In this document: piece after piece, positions 28,559-35,672 of the stretch | How the letters are laid out: each line of letters begins with the position of its first letter | Numbering within the stretch: the first letter of the stretch is position 1 | NCBI RefSeq assembly: GCF_041860085.1 | Contig: NZ_CP124747.1 | Coordinates: forward strand, 434,001 to 498,000 | Length of the DNA: 64,000 nucleotides | Origin: Schlesneria sp. DSM 10557 | GTDB lineage: Bacteria; Planctomycetota; Planctomycetia; Planctomycetales; Planctomycetaceae | Direction of reading: 5' to 3' | Made by a program: the position numbers and the translations under genes | Notes under the pieces: model-generated | The model's database searches: none | What the model saw: the letters and a program-made list of their open reading frames with translations, nothing else | What the model was told of the DNA's origin: nothing

Positions 28559-30010
28559 ATGAGTGACCACGACGCAAAGGCTGACTGCGTTGACAATCCC
28601 TCGGCTGAAGCGAAATCCCCGCCTCCACGGATGACAATCAGTGGGTTGGGAGCGGCGGGTAATCGGGATCTTCAAGCCTTCGATGCGTACTTTGCCGAAA
28701 GACTTGCGAAGGCCTACGCGGACGACCGCTCGGAGTGGAGCCTTCTTGAGACAGCTTCCGTGGACACAGCATGGGAAATGTTCTTGTTTGAGTTGGAGAA
28801 GAAGATTGCCGGAACTGATCAGCACATTCCGGGTCTTCAGATTCTGTCCGTTCCCAAGATTGCAGATTGGAATCATGCTCGTTGGGGATCATATCGGAAG
28901 TGGCTGCTTGCCAATCAGCTTCCAAGGTGGGGCAACACCTATCAGGCCACTCAACGTAGCGTTGCCGATGGGTACTTTACGTTCATCTCCAACTTGGACG
29001 TCCCACTGACAAATCCCGTCGAGCAGCAAAAGGCGAACGAGGCAAGAAAGCGCCTCTCGGATGCTCAGATCGAATACGACGACAAGACCATCGAAATGGC
29101 TATGGCATGGGTCGAGTTTGATCGAGCCCAACAAGCTCTCCCAGCCCACCGCCGGAAGACATTCGATCAGTGGTATGCAATCCGATATGCGGAGCAGTTT
29201 GGATTGCTTGAACAGCGTCTCGATCTGCTTCGGCAAGACTACTCTCACTGGTTCAATCGAGCACACGGAGGAAATGCTGTACTCGCGGATGTCCTTCCGC
29301 GATGGAGCAATGATGAATACATCCGTGAGATTGAAATCGAGGACAACTCAGGAGCAAAGCGGAAGCTCCGCACGTATACTATTTCTCCAGACCTTGGTGA
29401 ATGGATCGAGCAGTCGAAGCGTGGTGAAGGCTCAGTCTGGGCATTTTCACTGTCGAAGACCAGTTATCGCCGACACACAGAACAGACTCGCATGGGTGCG
29501 GGTGGTTTCTATTGGGGAGGGTTCTGGGCGGTGCGAGTTGGTGGCAGCTATGATCGGTATAGCGTTGACACTGAGTATGATCATTTCTCGATCGCTTTTC
29601 GTGCTCGGAATGTTGGCGTCTTCACCATTCAAGCAGATCAGTGGATGAAGCCGACCGTCATTCAAGCATATAAGAATGGGCCTTGGGTTCCTGGTGGCCC
29701 TATTGCTCGCGGCACGACCGTTCTGTTCGGGAAGGACGGAGTGTTGAACCTCCTTCCAACCACTGTGGTTGTGGCATTTCAACCTGAAGTTCGTGCTCGA
29801 CTCAAGAGTGAAGACTATCACTACGCGAAGACCACATACCGAGGAGGCGGTTCCTTGTGGATTGGCCCCTTTGGATTCGGCGCGAATTACACTCGAACAG
29901 TTGAAGATGTGCAGTTCGACGACGAGACTCAAACTGTTACGGCGAAGAATACCACGGATATGCCCCAGGTTATTGCCGTCGTCAATTCCGTCATGCCGGA
30001 CTTTGAGTGA
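28559..30010 (+). CDS. hypothetical protein, beta-rich C-terminal half
   Basis: I do not recognise this 483-residue protein. The ATG at 28559 has AAAAGGA in front and is preferred over a longer frame from 28298 that would overlap the ISAs1 remnant. Residues 1-60 are polar with ISGLGAAGNRDLQAF; residues 150-260 are strongly helical and charged (ARKRLSDAQIEYDDKTIEMA). The last 200 residues are rich in Gly and aromatic residues, as in beta-sandwich or pore-forming proteins (GAGGFYWGGFWAVRVGGSYD, YRGGGSLWIGPFGFGANYTR). No signal peptide is visible. The next gene begins three bases after its stop, so the two form a unit. Placement beside insertion-sequence remnants suggests transfer. Confidence 0.7.
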   Translation: MSDHDAKADCVDNPSAEAKSPPPRMTISGLGAAGNRDLQAFDAYFAERLAKAYADDRSEWSLLETASVDTAWEMFLFELEKKIAGTDQHIPGLQILSVPKIADWNHARWGSYRKWLLANQLPRWGNTYQATQRSVADGYFTFISNLDVPLTNPVEQQKANEARKRLSDAQIEYDDKTIEMAMAWVEFDRAQQALPAHRRKTFDQWYAIRYAEQFGLLEQRLDLLRQDYSHWFNRAHGGNAVLADVLPRWSNDEYIREIEIEDNSGAKRKLRTYTISPDLGEWIEQSKRGEGSVWAFSLSKTSYRRHTEQTRMGAGGFYWGGFWAVRVGGSYDRYSVDTEYDHFSIAFRARNVGVFTIQADQWMKPTVIQAYKNGPWVPGGPIARGTTVLFGKDGVLNLLPTTVVVAFQPEVRARLKSEDYHYAKTTYRGGGSLWIGPFGFGANYTRTVEDVQFDDETQTVTAKNTTDMPQVIAVVNSVMPDFE

Positions 30011-30013
30011 AGC

Positions 30014-30439
30014 ATGTTGCTGAAAACCGGGTGCTTCCTGCTGGTGCTTATTGTTGCGCGGATCAGCCTCGCTGGTGATACGCCAGCGGAAGCGTTCGGT
30101 CGTTTTTATTCATTCACTGATGTCACCTTGCATGCGAACAAGGCAACGAAAACGGGGCACGCATCGTATTCACTGCTTGACATACCCTATAGTGTCGACC
30201 TTGAGTACCTTTCCGAAGATGATCGGTACTCTTACTGGGCGGAACCTCGATATCCGGGATTCTATTGGGCGATTGCGAAGACCCCGACATGCATCGCTGA
30301 CGGAGCCGTGCGGCGAGAGAGATTCGAGATTTGGTATGCCAATCAGCATAGCCGAAGGGTCTACTTACATTTCTATGCAACGTGCAGGATAATGCGAAGT
30401 GCACCATCGGTCGGTGTTGGTCGGCGACTTCCGGAATGA
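30014..30439 (+). CDS. hypothetical exported protein, possibly frameshifted
   Basis: A 141-residue product with an N-terminal signal peptide, LLKTGCFLLVLIVARISLAG. The mature part has a beta-rich, Tyr-rich region (LLDIPYSVDLEYL, YSYWAEPRYPGFYWA) of no known family. It begins three bases after the stop of the preceding gene and is surely co-transcribed. The last 15 residues (RSAPSVGVGRRLPE) look unlike the rest, while another frame just there continues with SVLVGDFRNDGQVLVAIWSF, which reads more like real protein. A one-base frameshift near 30390 is therefore possible. Confidence 0.6.
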   Translation: MLLKTGCFLLVLIVARISLAGDTPAEAFGRFYSFTDVTLHANKATKTGHASYSLLDIPYSVDLEYLSEDDRYSYWAEPRYPGFYWAIAKTPTCIADGAVRRERFEIWYANQHSRRVYLHFYATCRIMRSAPSVGVGRRLPE

Positions 30440-30955
30440 CGGACAGGTTCTTGTCGCTATTTGGTCATTCGCGATGTTTCATCCACGACACCACGCTCCC
30501 AGCCAATCTCCACCTTTTCCACAAGGGTGTGGCTCGTTTCACCCTGCCACGAGGGGAGGGGTCCGGGTTAAGAATCCGGTCAGCCTTATCTCCCGGATGG
30601 ATCACCGTACAGGGCATGATCCCGGAGATTTTGTGTCCGCGACCGGCAAGGCCCAGGACCGCCTGGTAAGGTAAGCGCACGGTGAAGTAGGCCCCCGGGG
30701 ATGAGATTCGGCGCTGTCAACAGAAGATGCTGTGTCCCAATACTGTTCGGCACGAGATTTGATGCGGCTCGTCTGTTTTTTGGGTTCGTTCTTTCTGTCG
30801 CTGTTCACGCCCGGTCAATCCCGCGAGACAAGGAGTTCGGCGCGACGTGAGGCTAGTATTTAGTGGTTGTCGCTTATGATGTTTATATAGGCGCGCACCC
30901 GTTCTCATCGCGGAATGTAGTTCACGCGGAACGGATCTCTTATCAAAGACTCACG
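30440..30955. other. repeat-like, gene-free stretch between remnants
   Basis: About 515 bases with no called gene. The part near 30530-30570 (TCACCCTGCCACGAGGGGAG) has the look of GC-rich interspersed repeats. A short motif, ATGCTGTGTCCC, lies near 30726-30737 (see separate entries). The minus-strand frame 30465-30680 and others were not supported. Confidence 0.35.
30714..30738 (+). repeat. GTCAACAGAAGATGCTGTGTCCC motif, copy 1
   Basis: A short string made of GTCAACAGAAG and ATGCTGTGTCCC. The second part recurs upstream of the REP-type transposase at 33361-33372, there after GTCAACGAAAT. The distance and orientation suggest a REP-like element; start and end are approximate to one or two bases. 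Confidence 0.4.
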
Positions 30956-31453
30956 TCAGGAAGACGCGGTCTTAAGCTTATCGATGTGTCCTTGGATCTC
31001 ATCGAAGTCGAACCAGCCGATCAGGTAAAAGCACAATAGCTCAAGCGTCCGCTTGGTCGGCATGCGTCCGGTGTAAAGCAGAATCAAGAGGCAGGCGATG
31101 AGCGCGGAGTAAATCTGAATCTCGACACCTTGCTGTCGGGTACTCAGCAGGTGGCGGCAGCCCAGCAGGTGCTTGAACATGCGGAAGAAGAGCTCGATGG
31201 TCCAGCGAAGCTGATACATCTCTGCGATCAGTTCTGCGGGGACGTCCAGCAGATCCGTGGCGATTCTCAGTGTTCCATCGCTGCTGGGGGCTGTACTGGA
31301 GAACTTGCGTCCCCGGCGTCGACCGCGGCTGGTGTGAGCGGAGCAGCGGACGGAGATCAGCCTCAAGGTATGGTTGGTTCGTGTCTTCTTGTGTCGCAAT
31401 TTGATGACTTGGTCAGCCTGAACTCCTGCTGCGGTCGCCTCGTAACCGTTCAC
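30956..31453 (-). pseudogene. truncated IS4-type transposase
   Basis: C-terminal part of an IS4-type DDE transposase, 165 residues where intact members have roughly 350-450. The IS4 signature Y-x2-R-x3-E-x6-K is intact in YQLRWTIELFFRMFK, so the catalytic glutamate remains, but the first two aspartates are lost. GVEIQIYSALIACLLILLYTG and the C-terminal helix are typical. The break at its 5' end lies near 31455, immediately next to the IS66 remnant on the other strand, so another rearrangement probably cut it. No terminal repeats were found. Confidence 0.8.
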
Positions 31454-31503
31454 GGGTCGGGATTGATCTATTCAGGAGGATGAATATCTGAGACACCAGC
31501 GTC

Positions 31504-31911
31504 ATGATGCAGATGTCAGAGATACCCGCTGAGCTTTTAGCCGAGATGACGCCCGCCGTACGAGCGTTCGTCGCGTCTCTGTTAGCGAGTATGGAGTCCC
31601 AGCGGGCGAGGATGCAGGAAGAGATTGACGATCTCAAAGCCCAAGTCAAACGTCTGACGCCACAGAATTCGTCGATGCCTCCTTCCACGCAACATCCGCA
31701 TGCTCGGCCGACTCCCAAGCCGAAATCCAATTCCAAGAGAAAGCGAGGCGGACAAGACGGGCATCGACGTGTTGTTCGCCAACTGGTCCCCATCGAACGC
31801 TGTGCAGAGGTGCATTCACTGCTTCCCGAAAACTGCCGACGCTGTGGCAAAGTCCTGACAGGAGCCGATCCCGAGGAGAAGCCACAGGGACACTACATGT
31901 TTTCAGAGTGA
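31504..31911 (+). pseudogene. truncated IS66 transposase (N-terminal part)
   Basis: The N-terminal 135 residues of an IS66 TnpC-type transposase. A helical coiled segment (MESQRARMQEEIDDLKAQVK) leads into RLTPQNSSMPPSTQHP and KRKRGGQDGHRR, then the zinc-finger-like LPENCRRCGKVL. All are typical of the start of IS66 transposases, which normally exceed 450 residues; the DDE catalytic core is missing. The reading frame ends where GGGACACTACATG and the ATGCTTT repeat begin, so the loss is likely due to a secondary event. TnpA and TnpB helper genes are absent. Confidence 0.82.
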
Positions 31912-31945
31912 ACTGCATGCTCCATGCTTTCGACCGGGGTAAGGG
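31894..31945. repeat. breakpoint with GGGACAC and CTCCATGCTTT motifs
   Basis: GGGACACTACATG near 31888-31900 resembles the inverse of ATGCTGTGTCCC, and CTCCATGCTTTCGACCGGGG (31920-31939) reappears with few changes at 34798-34817. A G run follows (about 31942-31951). The spot coincides with the IS66 break. Confidence 0.4.
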
Positions 31946-32139
31946 GGGGGGGCTGTCGCGAGCGTCGACCTGGCCCAGATCATAGGATCCCGTCGAGTCG
32001 CACCAGAGTGGGTCGGCTCAATGGGGGCGTGGGTCGAGCGCGTCTCCCATTGCGTAGCTTCCGCCGCCGCACGGTCCATCCCGAACCTGCCGGAGACGAT
32101 CATTTCACGTCAGTGAATGCGCTCGATGAGAATCCGACA

Positions 32140-33270
32140 TCAGGAGAAAACTTCGCGGGTTTCTCTTCGGACGTAGTGCCGATGCTGGCCCATGCGGCTG
32201 CGCGTCAACTCGATCGTCTGTGGGCGACCGGCGACGTTGTAGAACAGCCTGCCGAACTTTCTGACCAGTGCCAACCAGGCGTTGGCGTTCAGATCCAACT
32301 TGTTGAGGACCTCTTTCAGTTCAGGCGATGTTCGGGACAGCTTCTCACGCGGAAGCTGCTTCGCCGTCCAGCGGAGCAATCGAAGATAGTTTTCCTGGGT
32401 CATCGGCAGAAAGCCTTTGTCGCTGCACCGGGCTCCCGTGCGGCATGCGACCGGCCCCGTCTTGCCATTCCGCTCGTCCAGCGGCAAGGGGGCAAGAAAT
32501 CGATCGGCGGTTGATAGTTGCTTCGTTCTCGCGTCGTCCGTCTTTTTGACCGAACGGCGGGATGGTTTGATCACTGTCGGTGAACTGTCGCTGGGACTAA
32601 CGGTGTTGCGGAACTCCGATTGGTTCTGTTGAGCTTGAATCCGGCGCTGCACGGAGGTGTAGTCACTGGTCTCCAGTCGATCCGCCATCGCCGCTCGAAT
32701 CGGGTTTAAATCGACATAGGCAGCACAAGCGACGAGGGCAGCTTCATCGAGAAGCCGTACCGCCCGAAATCGGCTTTGCCAGAAGCGGCCAATCTCGTTG
32801 TCCTCGTGGTTGGCGCGCATCGCCACAGTCTGACACAACAGGCGCATCCACCAGCCGATATCGGACAACCGCAAGCGGATAAGTTCCAGCTTGCGGGCAT
32901 CGTTCTGAATGAAATCCAACTCGGCCTGATTCGGCTCCAAGGGGTTTCCGTGATCATCCTTCCGGATGGGACAAAGGAGCAGCCACCGTCTGGCGACCTC
33001 CGCATCGTCCCAAGTGGCAACCACATCCGGCCGAGACCGCAAGATTAGATGAAAATGGTTCGAGAGAATCGCGAAGCCCAGCAGATCGATCCCGAAACAG
33101 GCGGCATAGCGTTCCAGTAGATCTTCAATCCACCCCTTCCGGTGGTCATAATTCTTGCCGGTGAGGGAATCGGTCCCCAGAAGAAAGCAACGGCGAACAA
33201 CTCGGTTCATGACATGCACGATCGCCACTTCATCGGGCGAGAAAACTTCCGCACGCGCTAACCGGGCCAT
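32140..33270 (-). CDS. HUH (Y1/REP-type) transposase
   Basis: A 376-residue transposase of the IS200/REP-associated type, which nicks and joins single-stranded DNA through a tyrosine. The HUH metal site is NHFHLILRSRPDV and the tyrosine is probably that of AAYVDLNPIRAAM. MARLARAEVFSPDEVAIVHVMNR at the N-terminus is the usual opening. The C-terminal 150 residues exceed the length of classic RAYT proteins (about 150-230), as in other planctomycete members I recall. The ATG at 33270 has GGAGG eight bases ahead. The gene seems intact, unlike the other transposase genes here, and short ATGCTGTGTCCC motifs flank it, as expected for REP-linked elements. Confidence 0.85.
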   Translation of the reverse strand: MARLARAEVFSPDEVAIVHVMNRVVRRCFLLGTDSLTGKNYDHRKGWIEDLLERYAACFGIDLLGFAILSNHFHLILRSRPDVVATWDDAEVARRWLLLCPIRKDDHGNPLEPNQAELDFIQNDARKLELIRLRLSDIGWWMRLLCQTVAMRANHEDNEIGRFWQSRFRAVRLLDEAALVACAAYVDLNPIRAAMADRLETSDYTSVQRRIQAQQNQSEFRNTVSPSDSSPTVIKPSRRSVKKTDDARTKQLSTADRFLAPLPLDERNGKTGPVACRTGARCSDKGFLPMTQENYLRLLRWTAKQLPREKLSRTSPELKEVLNKLDLNANAWLALVRKFGRLFYNVAGRPQTIELTRSRMGQHRHYVRRETREVFS

Positions 33271-33349
33271 GTCATCGCCTCCGATTCAATCGAAAAACCC
33301 GAGTAATTCACTCCAACGACTTCAAGGCTATCGAGCTTGTGTAGCAATT

Positions 33350-33372
33350 GTCAACGAAATATGCTGTGTCCC
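33350..33372 (+). repeat. ATGCTGTGTCCC motif, copy beside the HUH transposase
   Basis: GTCAACGAAAT followed by ATGCTGTGTCCC (33361-33372), about 90 bases outside the transposase start. Related to the copy near 30726 and, less closely, to TTGCTGTGTCACTG near 33717-33730 and the reverse-oriented GGGGACACTGCATG at 33695-33708. Confidence 0.45.
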
Positions 33373-33397
33373 TGTTTGATTCTCTATGGAGGGCGGT

Positions 33398-33637
33398 ATG
33401 GAGTTCTACTATTTAACTGGCGAGAGGATTTGCGCTGGAGACGCTGTTCTCGCTGGCGGTAAACAGGCGATTGTCGAAAGCGTACTACTCAAGAATACTA
33501 ACGATGCAAGAAACTTTAGCTGTTATGAGACAGGGGGCGTTCTTTTGGCGTTTCAGGATGGCGATCTCCAGCTGTGGCCGTATATAAATGAAGATCTAGA
33601 GCTTATTCGTGGTAATACAGGGTTAAGTAGTAGGTAA
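33398..33637 (+). CDS. small hypothetical protein
   Basis: A 79-residue, cytoplasmic, beta-rich protein: MEFYYLTGERICAGDAVL, YETGGVLLAFQDGDLQ and INEDLELI are the recognisable stretches. Similar short proteins occur in many bacteria, in places near polymorphic toxin loci, but I know no assigned function. The ATG at 33398 has GGAGGG right before it and decides the start. The sequence is AT-richer than the core genes. The next orphan gene follows after about 130 bases on the same strand. Confidence 0.65.
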   Translation: MEFYYLTGERICAGDAVLAGGKQAIVESVLLKNTNDARNFSCYETGGVLLAFQDGDLQLWPYINEDLELIRGNTGLSSR

Positions 33638-33694
33638 AGGGCGAAAAGATGTATTTTTCACTTTACGTGTCAACAGAATAGGCAGCGAGGGCGC

Positions 33695-33730
33695 GGGGAC
33701 ACTGCATGTTTGCCCTTTGCTGTGTCACTG
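33695..33730. repeat. reverse-oriented GGGGACACTGCATG motif
   Basis: GGGGACACTGCATG (33695-33708) approximates the inverse complement of ATGCTGTGTCCC, and TTGCTGTGTCACTG (33717-33730) follows, so the two make a short imperfect inverted pair. GTGTCAACAGAATA (33667-33680) is just upstream, matching the GTCAAC prefix of the other copies. Confidence 0.4.
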
Positions 33731-33765
33731 TTGGATTGCATTAGTGAGTGGAGAGCGTTTTAACT

Positions 33766-34461
33766 ATGGTTTTTGGAAACAACCCTGAGTACCTGTTCGA
33801 AAAGGTCATCTCAAACGCGCCATATGCAGGCCCTTCCGCAGAGGTTTTAAGTGTTACGATTGACGATGTTGTAGATGATCCCCCATCGACAGCCTGGGCT
33901 GATGTATTTGCGCAACTGCTGTTCGCATGTCACGCGGGCGTAGAAGAATCTATAAATTTGGACTACAAGTTTGAATTTCTCGCGGAACGTGTGCCCACTG
34001 TGATCGATAAGATTGGATGCGGTGAGGTTTGCAGTCTGGCGCTCGAACATTTCGCCGAGAAACTACAGAACACATTTCCACTCGACGGCAATTTTACCTC
34101 TGATAGTCAATTCATGCTGGGTATTAGGTGGGCAGTATCTCGCGAGCACCTGTTATTTGGAGCGATTCTCTGCGACGATTCATTATCGAAGATAGTTAAT
34201 CGAGTAAATTTCGTGAGGCCGTCCGTCGTCAATTGGGTCATGAATGTCACAACATCTAGTCGAAGCGCGAATTTTGTGGCATCAGCGATCAATAATGCGA
34301 TGTGCACAGTGAGCCGGCCGCGGCTTTACGACGAACAGTGCTTTCTTGATGGCGTGAACAACCCTAACATAAGGCGGAAGCATTTCGAATGTGCAAGCGA
34401 TGAACTATTGCTGTACTTTACCCAGGAGCAGTTTGAATTGGCCGCAGCGATCGTCTGTTGA
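33766..34461 (+). CDS. hypothetical protein, AT-richer than its surroundings
   Basis: A 231-residue protein I do not recognise. It has no signal peptide or clear membrane helix and looks helical (ADVFAQLLFACHAGVEESIN, VCSLALEHFAEKLQNTF). Base composition and codon use are visibly AT-richer than those of neighbouring core genes, which suggests recent transfer. The ATG at 33766 follows a GGAGAG; a GTG at 33748 in frame would add six residues. It lies between the HUH transposase and an IS3 remnant. An immunity-protein-like role beside the small gene at 33398 is speculation. Confidence 0.6.
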   Translation: MVFGNNPEYLFEKVISNAPYAGPSAEVLSVTIDDVVDDPPSTAWADVFAQLLFACHAGVEESINLDYKFEFLAERVPTVIDKIGCGEVCSLALEHFAEKLQNTFPLDGNFTSDSQFMLGIRWAVSREHLLFGAILCDDSLSKIVNRVNFVRPSVVNWVMNVTTSSRSANFVASAINNAMCTVSRPRLYDEQCFLDGVNNPNIRRKHFECASDELLLYFTQEQFELAAAIVC

Positions 34462-34558
34462 AGTGGGCAACGCGGACACGACGTGTTCCAAATGACCCGC
34501 GAAACGCTGGAAATTGCCGCTGGTCCGCCGGTGGTTTCCGTACCAGTTGCAATAGGAG

Positions 34559-34738
34559 TCAGTTCTGTATGCGATTGAACGTGAGGGCCTGGAGCGAAGG
34601 CGCAGGCGTCTTCTCCGGAGCCGTAGCGGAAGGACCACACGTTCGCGTGAACTCCGCCGGGGTCTGATACCCCCGCGAACTGTGAGGTCGCACCTCGCTG
34701 TACTGACGTTGCCACGACAAGGTTAAGCTCGCTGCAAA
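34559..34738 (-). pseudogene. C-terminal remnant of an IS3-family transposase (OrfB)
   Basis: Reading the minus strand gives WQRQYSEVRPHSSRGYQTP followed by AEF, the signature C-terminus of IS3-family OrfB (YNEVRPHSSLGYRTPAEF type), then some 30 residues to a stop at 34559-34561. Nothing of the upstream catalytic core is visible in this frame, so only the last 60 codons remain. Confidence 0.8.
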
Positions 34739-34797
34739 ACGCAGTGATTCAGGAAGAAGCCAAGGGGAGACTTCATTTTTTCGATGTGAATAGCGTT

Positions 34798-34824
34798 CTC
34801 CATGCTTTGGACCGGGTCAAGGGG
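34798..34824. repeat. second copy of the CTCCATGCTTT repeat
   Basis: CTCCATGCTTTGGACCGGGT at 34798-34817 plus the following CAAGGGG matches the copy at 31920-31945 with few changes. It lies about 60 bases from the IS3 remnant as the other lies beside the IS66 remnant. It may be an insertion-sequence end; the family cannot be told. Confidence 0.4.
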
Positions 34825-35019
34825 AAAGTCAGTCACACGGAACACAATAGATTCGTGTCGAGTTCCACCGAGGTTGGTTGTCACCCCGCGGCCTCGTGTG
34901 AGGTTTCTTTCGCGTCGAGAGGGTATGCTCTGTCCCCCGGGTACGTTCTCCGAGGTATGCTCTACGCCGCTCCCGTTTCTTGTCGTTGAACCCGATTTTC
35001 CTGGTGAAGCAAAACTGGA

Positions 35020-35307
35020 ATGAAACCGAAGACCATCGATATCGAACTGACCCCCAGCGAACGCAAACTCCTGATGCGGCACGGGTACCCATTTGAGGGG
35101 ATCGCAAAGGCCTTGCAGCAAGTGGAGTCCAGTAGCACCATTGAATTGATTCCGATGTCCCCCTTCGAACTCGAAATGCTGATCGGAGACGTCTGCCGGT
35201 CGATTAACAGGATGAGAATTGGTCGCACGATGGATCAGCTCATTGAACTCTGCGACCGACTGGAAGCGGCCGAGCGACTAGGCCATGGCACGCTGGACCG
35301 GATGTAG
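35020..35307 (+). CDS. small hypothetical protein
   Basis: A 95-residue helical protein: IDIELTPSERKLLMRHGYPF at the N-terminus, then IELIPMSPFELEMLIGDVC and a C-terminal helical tail IELCDRLEAAERLGHG. I do not know a named family, though similar short planctomycete proteins exist. No signal peptide. The ATG at 35020 has a weak site (CTGGA) ahead. It stands alone at the right edge of the mobile-element zone. Confidence 0.6.
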   Translation: MKPKTIDIELTPSERKLLMRHGYPFEGIAKALQQVESSSTIELIPMSPFELEMLIGDVCRSINRMRIGRTMDQLIELCDRLEAAERLGHGTLDRM

Positions 35308-35672
35308 CGGGCGGTCCGCTGTCGGAACGCCGGGCTGACAACCACTGCCGTGTGACTTTGCTTGAGGGTAAGTTTTGGCTTGCGCCCCCCCCAAAAAAAA
35401 CGACGAGTCGTCGGTGGGTTCGCATCGGCGGAATTCTGATCGATGTCGGTTACGACGGCAACATCTTGCGGCTCAGTCAACCCGTTATCCACAAATCAGG
35501 CCGCCGGGTCACCCAGCATCGTGGATATGTGCGTGGTGTTGAACAGGCCGGTGGAACTCCCCGGTTTTCAGTGCACGTCGTGAATTGTACCATCGACTTT
35601 AATCAGCATACCTCAACTGGCGAACTGACGAGAAGACGATTGAAGTTCCTGCTTGCAAAGGAAAGTACTACG
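35308..35672. other. intergenic region with a C/A homopolymer tract
   Basis: About 365 bases ahead of the ceramidase-like gene. It contains a run of Cs followed by eight As (about 35384-35400). The ceramidase frame is open back to 35352, but those 107 residues would precede the signal peptide and are unlike protein, so they were not included. Confidence 0.4.

Noticed and set aside
31942-31951. G homopolymer as a phase-variation site
   Set aside because: It lies outside any intact gene, beside a broken IS66 fragment, so slippage would have no clear effect.
35352-35672. N-terminal extension of the ceramidase-like gene
   Set aside because: It would place 107 odd residues before a clean signal peptide, while the ATG at 35673 has a good ribosome-binding site.
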